Translations under genes and position numbers: made by a program | Source: an uncultured Pseudomonadota bacterium | GTDB lineage: Bacteria > Pseudomonadota > Gammaproteobacteria > Steroidobacterales > Steroidobacteraceae | DNA length: 49,426 nucleotides | Direction: 5' to 3' | Assembly (NCBI GenBank): GCA_903927005.1 | Contig: CAIYLH010000087.1 | Span: forward strand, 1-49,426 | Notes under the pieces: generated by a model | Told to the model about the DNA's origin: nothing | The model's database searches: none | What the model saw: the letters and a program-made list of their open reading frames with translations, nothing else | Shown: piece after piece, positions 40,392 to 49,426 of the stretch | Position numbering within the stretch: the first letter of the stretch is position 1 | How the letters are laid out: the number at the start of each line of letters is the position of its first letter

Positions 40392-41428
40392 GCGCGGCGC
40401 TGGAATACGTTCTGGAACGCCCGCCTGAACTTGCCACCAGCCTGCCGCTGGCGGCCGGCATCGAATGGCTGCGCTTGCCCGTCCCGGGTGGTCTGCGCCA
40501 CATCAACGTCTGGCTGCTCGATGACGGCGACGGCTGCACGCTGGTCGACACCGGCATGAACGTCGCGGAGTCGCGCGCCGCCTGGGAGGGGCCACTCGGC
40601 GCCACGCTGCGCGGGCGGCCGCTGCGGCGCATCGTCTGCACGCACCATCATCCGGACCACGCCGGCCTTGCGGCCTGGCTAGCTGAACGGCACGGCGCGC
40701 AGGTGCTGATGACCGCGCCTGAATACGACCTGGTGCACTACCTTTATGCCTCGCAGGGCGATGCCGTCGAGATCGACGCCAGGCTCGCGCATTACGCCGC
40801 CAACGGCCTGCTGGCGACCGCCGAGAATCGCTCGATCCTCGCCGGCGAAGGCTACCTGCGGGTGATGTCAGGGCTACCGCCGGTGGTGCAGATACTGCGC
40901 CCGGGCGAGGTGCTCAACGCCGGCGGGCGGCGCTGGGACGTGCTGCAGCTGGCCGGCCATACCGACGGCCAGCTGCTGCTGCACGACGCCGACGCCCAGC
41001 TGCTGATTGCCGGCGACCAGGTCTTGCCCAGGATCAGTTCCAACATTGGTATCTACCCCGAACGCCGCGATCCCGATCCGCTGGACTCGTTCCTGGACGG
41101 GTTTGAGCGGTTGGCGGCGCTGGCTCCGGGAACACTGGTACTCCCCTCGCATGGCGAGGTGTTCCGCGGGCTCGGTGCGCGGCTGACGCAGCTGCGCCGG
41201 CACCACCTCGAGCGGTTGGAGGTGCTGGAAGGGCTGCTGCAGGGGGCGCCGGCGACCGCGGCCGAGATCGCGCTGCGGCTTTATCGGGGGGCACTGGACC
41301 CGCTCAACCGGATGCTTGCGCTAGGGGAAACGCTGGCCCATCTGCGCTACCTCGAGGTGCGGGGGCGGGCCGCTATAGAGGCGCCCCCGACCGGTCCGCG
41401 TCGTTACCTCGCCAGCTGCGGGGGCTGA
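40388..41428 (+). CDS. Metallo-beta-lactamase-fold hydrolase between rsmG and parA
   Basis: A 346-residue protein: LVDTGMNV, the metal motif CTHHHPDHAGL, LAGHTDGQLLLHD, LIAGDQVLPRISSNIGIYPE and LPSHGEVFRG, followed by a C-terminal helical domain (RRHHLERLEVLEGLL), as in glyoxalase II-like/LACTB2-like proteins. TTG 40388 overlaps the rsmG stop and is the only start that keeps the full domain. Substrate unknown. Confidence 0.85.
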   Translation: MSAALEYVLERPPELATSLPLAAGIEWLRLPVPGGLRHINVWLLDDGDGCTLVDTGMNVAESRAAWEGPLGATLRGRPLRRIVCTHHHPDHAGLAAWLAERHGAQVLMTAPEYDLVHYLYASQGDAVEIDARLAHYAANGLLATAENRSILAGEGYLRVMSGLPPVVQILRPGEVLNAGGRRWDVLQLAGHTDGQLLLHDADAQLLIAGDQVLPRISSNIGIYPERRDPDPLDSFLDGFERLAALAPGTLVLPSHGEVFRGLGARLTQLRRHHLERLEVLEGLLQGAPATAAEIALRLYRGALDPLNRMLALGETLAHLRYLEVRGRAAIEAPPTGPRRYLASCGG

Positions 41429-41459
41429 TGGCCGGTCGCGGTGTTATTCTGCCCGGCCT

Positions 41460-42275
41460 ATGAACCGCACCATCGCCATCGCCAACCAGAAAGGCGGCGT
41501 CGGCAAGACGACCACTGCTGTCAACCTGACCGCGTCGCTGGCGGCGACCAAGCGGCGTGTTCTGCTGGTCGATCTCGATCCGCAGGGTAACGCGACGATG
41601 GGTTGCGGCATCGACAAGCGCACGCTCGAGCGCTCGTCCTTCGATGTGTTGCTGCAGGAGTGTTCGGCCGCCGATGCCATCGTGCGCATCGAGCCGGGCG
41701 GCTTCGACCTGATTCCCGGCAACCAGGACCTGACGGCCGCCGAAGTGCGTCTGCTGGGACTGCTGGCAGGACGCGAGGTCAAGCTCAAGCAGGCGCTGGC
41801 GCCGCTGAAGAAGTCCGATTACGACCTGATCCTGATCGACTGCCCACCGGCCCTGAACATGCTCACGCTCAATGCGCTGGTCGCGGCCGATACGGTACTG
41901 ATTCCGATGCAGTGCGAGTACTACGCGCTGGAGGGGCTGTCGTCGCTGCTGTCGACCATCGAGCAGATTCGCGACAGCATCAACCCCGAGCTCAAACTCG
42001 AGGGCATCCTGCGGACGATGCACGACCCGCGCAACAACCTCGCCAATGAGGTCAGTGCGCAGTTGATCGAGCATTTCGACGAAAAGGTGTTCCGCACCGT
42101 GATCCCCCGCAACGTCCGCCTGGCCGAGGCGCCGTCTTTCGGCAAGCCGGCGCTGTACCACGACAAGGAATCTCGCGGGGCGCTCGCGTACCTGGCGCTG
42201 GCGGGCGAGATGATCCGCCGCGAGGACGAGCTGGCCGTTGCCGCCAGCACCTTCGCTGCGAACACCGGAGACTGA
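41460..42275 (+). CDS. parA: Chromosome partitioning ATPase ParA
   Basis: A 271-residue deviant Walker ATPase: IAIANQKGGVGKTTTAVNLT, LVDLDPQGNATMG, LIDCPPALNMLTLNAL. With ParB and parS it segregates the origin region. TATTCT (41445-41450) lies 9 nt before the ATG. It is followed 3 bp later by parB. Confidence 0.97.
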   Translation: MNRTIAIANQKGGVGKTTTAVNLTASLAATKRRVLLVDLDPQGNATMGCGIDKRTLERSSFDVLLQECSAADAIVRIEPGGFDLIPGNQDLTAAEVRLLGLLAGREVKLKQALAPLKKSDYDLILIDCPPALNMLTLNALVAADTVLIPMQCEYYALEGLSSLLSTIEQIRDSINPELKLEGILRTMHDPRNNLANEVSAQLIEHFDEKVFRTVIPRNVRLAEAPSFGKPALYHDKESRGALAYLALAGEMIRREDELAVAASTFAANTGD

Positions 42276-42278
42276 TCG

Positions 42279-43202
42279 ATGAGCCTGAAGAAGCCCGCGC
42301 TAGGTCGCGGACTCGGAGCCCTGTTGGGCGAGTCCGCTGCCCGTCAGGTCACCGCCAACGCCGCCGCGGTGGCGGCTGCCCGGCCGACCGCCGATTCGCT
42401 GACCAAGCTGCCGCTCGACCTGCTGCAGCGGGGCAAGTATCAGCCGCGCACCGACATGCGCCAGGACTCGCTGACCGAACTCGCCGAATCGATCAAGGCG
42501 CAGGGCATCGTGCAGCCGATCGTCGTGCGGCCGCTGGGCATCCCTGGACCCACTGAATCACAGCGCTACGAAATCATCGCCGGCGAACGGCGCTGGCGCG
42601 CCGCGCAGCTGGCGGGCCTGACCGAGATTCCCGCGATCGTGCGGCACGTGCCGGACGAGGCCGCAGTGGCCATGGCGCTGATCGAGAACATCCAGCGCGA
42701 AAACCTCAACCCGCTGGAAGAGGCGCGCGCGCTGGAGCGCCTGGTCAATGAATTTTCGCTGACCCATCAGGACGCAGCCACTGCGGTCGGCCGCTCGCGC
42801 GCGACCGTGTCGAACCTGCTGCGCTTGCTGGAGCTTGCCGACGAGGTCAAGGCGCTGGTCGGCAACCGCGAAATCGAAATGGGTCACGCCCGTGCGCTGC
42901 TCGGTCTCGCCAACAAGCGCCAGCAGGTCGAGCTGGCGGTTGAGGTGGCCAAACGGGGTCTGTCCGTACGCGAGACCGAGGCGCTGGTGCGTCGTCTGAG
43001 CGCGGCCGCTCGGGGCGGGGCGACCGCAGGCACCGCCGCGGCAGGGGCGGGCGACGCCGACGTACGCCGGCTCGAAACCGAGCTGAGCGAGAAGTTGGGC
43101 GCGAAAGTATCGTTCAAGCAGGGCGTTGGCGGACGCGGTCAATTGCTGATCAGTTACTCTAGTCACGAGGAACTGGACGGCATCCTCGCCCATATCCGCT
43201 GA
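42279..43202 (+). CDS. parB: Chromosome partitioning protein ParB
   Basis: A 307-residue protein: the starting KPALGRGLGALLGE ParA-contact segment, the CTPase/ParB motif YEIIAGERRWRAAQLAGL and IENIQRENLNPLEEARAL, a parS-binding HTH (LTHQDAATAVGRSRATVSNL, then LRLLEL), a linker with an Ala/Gly stretch and a C-terminal dimerisation domain. No parS-like palindrome was noticed in the window. Confidence 0.97.
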   Translation: MSLKKPALGRGLGALLGESAARQVTANAAAVAAARPTADSLTKLPLDLLQRGKYQPRTDMRQDSLTELAESIKAQGIVQPIVVRPLGIPGPTESQRYEIIAGERRWRAAQLAGLTEIPAIVRHVPDEAAVAMALIENIQRENLNPLEEARALERLVNEFSLTHQDAATAVGRSRATVSNLLRLLELADEVKALVGNREIEMGHARALLGLANKRQQVELAVEVAKRGLSVRETEALVRRLSAAARGGATAGTAAAGAGDADVRRLETELSEKLGAKVSFKQGVGGRGQLLISYSSHEELDGILAHIR

Positions 43203-43275
43203 ACTACTGGCAAAACACCGTAAAGTTGGTGATTTTGCGCTGGTGTCGGACCGCCAGCGGTGTTGCGCGGATTTC

Positions 43276-43304
43276 TTGAAGCACTGCAAAAAGATCCCTA
43301 TAAT
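43276..43304 (+). promoter_or_regulatory. Sigma70 promoter upstream of the atp operon
   Basis: TTGAAG (43276-43281), a spacer of exactly 17 bp and a perfect TATAAT (43299-43304). This is the best promoter match in the window. It lies 74 bp after parB and about 130 bp before atpI, so it should drive ATP synthase transcription. Confidence 0.85.
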
Positions 43305-43359
43305 GCGCGCGCTTCGCAGCCCGACGGCTGCTCGGCTGTCGGCGGACTAGCGCGAGAGG

Positions 43360-43395
43360 GCCACGCCATCGGGGGGACCCGGACGTGGCTTTTTT
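43360..43395 (+). terminator. Terminator-like hairpin in the atp leader
   Basis: GCCACG (43360-43365) pairs with CGTGGC (43384-43389), immediately followed by six T residues (43390-43395), as in an intrinsic terminator. It lies between the promoter and atpI. A second small hairpin, CCGAC/GTCGG (43321-43342), precedes it. Either an attenuator of the atp operon or the end of a short RNA of about 85 nt. Confidence 0.65.
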
Positions 43396-43434
43396 GCGGC
43401 CAGCGGCAGGTCCTGCAGGTTGGTAGGCGGTGCA

Positions 43435-43839
43435 TTGAACGATTCCGGACCCCGCTTGTTGTCGCCGGTCGCCGCTGAAAGGCGCGCCGCGCTCGCAGTG
43501 GTGGCCCGTCAGGCGCTGGTGGCGCTGGTGGTTGCCGGGATCGCGGGTTTGGGATTTGGATTTTCGGCTGCGCGCTCGGCTCTGCTGGGCGGCGGTATCG
43601 GGGTGGCGGCGACGCTGCTCTTCGTCATCGCGCTCTTCCGCTACCGGGAGGGGACGTCGGCGGCGAGGGTGGCGTGGAGCTTCTACCTCGGGCAGGCACT
43701 GAAGGTGATTTTGACCGTGGCGCTGCTGGCCCTGGTCTTTCGGTCCCGCGGGATTGCGCCTCTGGCGGTCCTCGCGGGGTACGTGGCGACTTACCTCGCC
43801 TACTGGTTTACGCCCCGCGGGCCGGCTTCGCGCTGGTGA
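43435..43839 (+). CDS. atpI: ATP synthase subunit I
   Basis: A 134-residue protein with four hydrophobic segments (QALVALVVAGIAGLGFGFSA, LLGGGIGVAATLLFVIALF, AWSFYLGQALKVILTVALLA and the last, LAVLAGYVATYLAYWF). This is the AtpI pattern of an assembly factor for the c-ring. Position directly before atpB supports it. TTG 43435, with GGTAGG 7 nt upstream, is preferred; TTG 43420 is also possible. Confidence 0.85.
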   Translation: MNDSGPRLLSPVAAERRAALAVVARQALVALVVAGIAGLGFGFSAARSALLGGGIGVAATLLFVIALFRYREGTSAARVAWSFYLGQALKVILTVALLALVFRSRGIAPLAVLAGYVATYLAYWFTPRGPASRW

Positions 43840-43886
43840 CGGATGGGACGGGAATCGGGAATGAAACTGGAACGATCGGAAGCTAA

Positions 43887-45100
<1,214 letters not shown>

Positions 45101-45140
45101 TTCAAGAACGCCCGGGCACACTCGGACCGCGAGAACCGCC

Positions 45141-45623
45141 ATGCAGATCAACTTGACCCTCCTTGGTCAGGCGCTTGCCTTCCTGATCCTCATCGGGCTC
45201 AGCTGGAAATTCATCTGGCCGCCTCTGCTGAACGCCATTGAGGCGCGTCAGAAGAAGATCGCCGATGGGCTTGCCGCTGCCGACCGTGGCCAGTCCGACC
45301 TCGAAGATGCCAAGAACCAGGCGCTCGCGATCGTTCGCGAGGCGCATGGCAAGGCCTCTGCGGTCGTCGACCAGGCCGGTCGCCGCGCCAACGAGATGGT
45401 CGAGGAGGCCAAGGGGACGGCGAGCGCGGAGGGTGCACGCATGATCGCGTCTGCCCGTAGCGAAGTCGCGACCGAGACCGCGCGCGTGCGTGGCGAGCTG
45501 CGGGCCGAAGTGGCCAAGCTGGCTGTCGCGGGCGCCTCGCAGCTGCTCAAGCGGGAAATCGATGCCAAGGCCCATGCGGCCCTGCTCGATGAACTCGCCG
45601 AGCAGATCGTCGTCGCCCGCTAA
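45141..45623 (+). CDS. atpF: ATP synthase F0 subunit b
   Basis: A 160-residue peripheral-stalk subunit. One N-terminal helix ([20 protein letters not shown]) is followed by a long charged coiled coil ([20 protein letters not shown] onward). ATG 45141 gives the standard length; an upstream start would overlap atpE. Confidence 0.96.
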   Translation: MQINLTLLGQALAFLILIGLSWKFIWPPLLNAIEARQKKIADGLAAADRGQSDLEDAKNQALAIVREAHGKASAVVDQAGRRANEMVEEAKGTASAEGARMIASARSEVATETARVRGELRAEVAKLAVAGASQLLKREIDAKAHAALLDELAEQIVVAR

Positions 45624-45634
45624 AGGCACTCGCC

Positions 45635-46183
45635 ATGGCCGAAATCGCCACTGTCGCCCGACCGTATGCCCGCGCCGCGTTTCGTCACGCTCGTGAGCAC
45701 AACGCGCTGGCGGCCTGGTCGCAGCTGCTGAGTGTCGGTGCGGAGGTTGCGGCCGAGCCGCGCGCGCGCGCGCTGTTCGGCAGCCCGCGCCTCACGGCTG
45801 CGCAGCTGGTTGAGCTCGTGGTCGGTGTTGCCAGCGGCGCCGGCGCTGCGGTTGACCAGAACGGGCGCAACTTCATCGCGCTGCTGGCCGAGAACCGTCG
45901 CCTGGGCCTGCTGGGTGAGATCGCGGCACAGTACGAGGCCCTGCGTGCCGACGTCGAGAACACCATCGATGTCGAGGTCACGACGGCGATGGCGCTGACC
46001 GACGAGCAGCGCGCCACGTTCAGCACGGCGCTCGCCAAGCGTTTTGGCCGTCAGGTCCGCCTCAACGAGACGGTCGACGCCGCCCTCGTCGGTGGTGCGA
46101 TCGTCCGCACGGGCGATCTGGTGATCGACGGTTCGCTCACCGGGCGCCTCGCCCGGCTCGAGCAGCAGATGTCACAGCCGTAG
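45635..46183 (+). CDS. atpH: ATP synthase F1 subunit delta
   Basis: A 182-residue OSCP/delta subunit that links F1 to the b stalk. It starts with the family pattern TVARPYARAAFRHAREHN and ends VGGAIVRTGDLVIDGSLTGR, which is diagnostic. It lies 11 bp after atpF. Confidence 0.96.
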   Translation: MAEIATVARPYARAAFRHAREHNALAAWSQLLSVGAEVAAEPRARALFGSPRLTAAQLVELVVGVASGAGAAVDQNGRNFIALLAENRRLGLLGEIAAQYEALRADVENTIDVEVTTAMALTDEQRATFSTALAKRFGRQVRLNETVDAALVGGAIVRTGDLVIDGSLTGRLARLEQQMSQP

Positions 46184-46225
46184 GCCATCGGGCCCGCGGC
46201 CGCAAAGGTTAGTAAGGAAAGCAGC

Positions 46226-47767
<1,542 letters not shown>

Positions 47768-47777
47768 GAAGACGACC

Positions 47778-48638
47778 ATGGCCGGCGCGAAAGAAATCCG
47801 CACGAAGATCGCGAGCATCAAGAGCACGCAGAAGATCACCAAGGCCATGGAAATGGTTGCGGCGAGCAAGATGCGGCGTGCCCAGGAACGGCGTCGCGCC
47901 GCATTGCCGTACGCGCACAAGATGCGCACGGTGATCGGCCACCTGCGTCTGGCGAACCCTGACTATCGTCATCCGTACCTGGTCGAGCGGCCGGTGAAGT
48001 CGGTTGGCTACATCGTCATGAGCACCGATCGCGGCCTGTGTGGCGCGCTGAACGTCAACGTCTTCAAGCAGACGCTGATCGACGTGCGCGAATGGCAGGA
48101 GAAGGGCGTCGATGCGCAGCTGTGCGTGATCGGCTCGAAGGCACAGCAGTTCTTCCGCCGCACCAAGCTCCCCATCACCGGCAGCGTCACGCACCTCGGC
48201 GATCGTCCGCATGTGTCGGCGCTGATCGGCACTGTGAAGGTAATGCTCGACGCCTATGTCGAGGGTCGCATCGACCGCCTTTACGTGGTGCACGCCGAGT
48301 TCCTCAACACGATGAGCCAGAAGCCCGTCGTGCGCCAGCTGCTGCCCGCCGCGCCCGTCAAGAGCGCCGAGCTGCAGGACATGTGGGACTACATCTACGA
48401 ACCGTCGGCCGTCGAACTGCTGGAAGGGTTCATGACGCGTTACGTCGAGTCCCAGGTCTATCAGGGCGCCGTCGAGAACGTCGCCTGCGAGATGGCCGCG
48501 CGTATGGTCGCCATGAAGAGTGCGACCGACAACGCCGGCAAGATGATCGAAGAACTGCAGCTGATCTACAACAAGGCTCGGCAGGCAGCGATCACCAAGG
48601 AAATTTCCGAGATCGTCGGCGGCGCAGCCGCCGTTTGA
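47778..48638 (+). CDS. atpG: ATP synthase F1 subunit gamma
   Basis: A 286-residue central-shaft subunit. N-terminal [20 protein letters not shown] and the [13 protein letters not shown] helix pair with the C-terminal [20 protein letters not shown] helix in the rotor coiled coil. [11 protein letters not shown] marks the Rossmann-like domain. Confidence 0.97.
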   Translation: MAGAKEIRTKIASIKSTQKITKAMEMVAASKMRRAQERRRAALPYAHKMRTVIGHLRLANPDYRHPYLVERPVKSVGYIVMSTDRGLCGALNVNVFKQTLIDVREWQEKGVDAQLCVIGSKAQQFFRRTKLPITGSVTHLGDRPHVSALIGTVKVMLDAYVEGRIDRLYVVHAEFLNTMSQKPVVRQLLPAAPVKSAELQDMWDYIYEPSAVELLEGFMTRYVESQVYQGAVENVACEMAARMVAMKSATDNAGKMIEELQLIYNKARQAAITKEISEIVGGAAAV

Positions 48639-48642
48639 GTAA

Positions 48643-49426
<784 letters not shown>

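Noticed and set aside
41460-43420. parS site near parAB
   Set aside because: I looked for a TGTTCCACGTGGAACA-like 16-mer and saw none in this stretch; it may lie elsewhere on the chromosome.

Overview
The window looks like a piece of a GC-rich gammaproteobacterial chromosome. The supporting signs are the atpIBEFHAG(D) order behind rsmG-parA-parB, a prpB-prpC-acnD-prpF methylcitrate operon, cytochrome c4 and cyanophycin genes. I cannot name the species. A Xanthomonadales/Nevskiales/Steroidobacter-like lineage would fit, but that is inference.

Region 1 (1 to about 9,050) is an integron gene-cassette array: 17 attC sites of one family (about 86 bp, R'' box YYYAAC and R' box GTTAGRY), 16 in forward and one in reverse orientation. 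No integrase is in the window; from the polarity it would lie left of base 1. The proximal cassettes mostly encode small secreted, lipo- or membrane proteins of unknown function, one of them DUF4431. The distal cassettes are mostly toxin-antitoxin modules: HigBA-like, DUF433/DUF5615, a TIGR02574-type antitoxin with a frameshifted ParE/RelE toxin, and three BrnT/BrnA-type pairs, several with their own promoter. The array ends in a truncated cassette. Almost every attC carries the same 18-19 codon reading frame with a start codon, an upstream GGAG and a TAG stop inside the R' box. Most non-TA cassette genes lack a ribosome-binding site and begin 5-16 nt after that TAG. This suggests the recombination site also acts as a translated leader, which is the main novelty candidate here.

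Region 2 (9,140-11,569) holds a VOC-family protein, a DUF1272 zinc-ribbon protein and membrane proteins. Region 3 (11,723-18,524) is a cyanophycin locus: iadA, cphB, cphA and an ATP-grasp-less CphA-like Mur ligase, so synthesis and both steps of breakdown are together. Region 4 (18,531-25,685) has a secreted amidohydrolase, an aldo/keto reductase with a TIGR04076 partner, a pirin, a NatAB-type ABC exporter and a secreted alpha/beta hydrolase.

Region 5 (25,725-49,426) is the gidA/gidB-par-atp neighbourhood near the origin in many bacteria. Here mnmG (gidA) is separated from rsmG (gidB) by about 12 kb carrying a glutathione peroxidase, a TonB-like protein, cytochrome c4, two metal-dependent hydrolases, the methylcitrate operon and a shortened PrpD-like gene. 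Beyond rsmG follow a metallo-beta-lactamase-fold gene, parA, parB, a clear sigma70 promoter with a terminator-like leader, and atpI-B-E-F-H-A-G with atpD cut by the window end.
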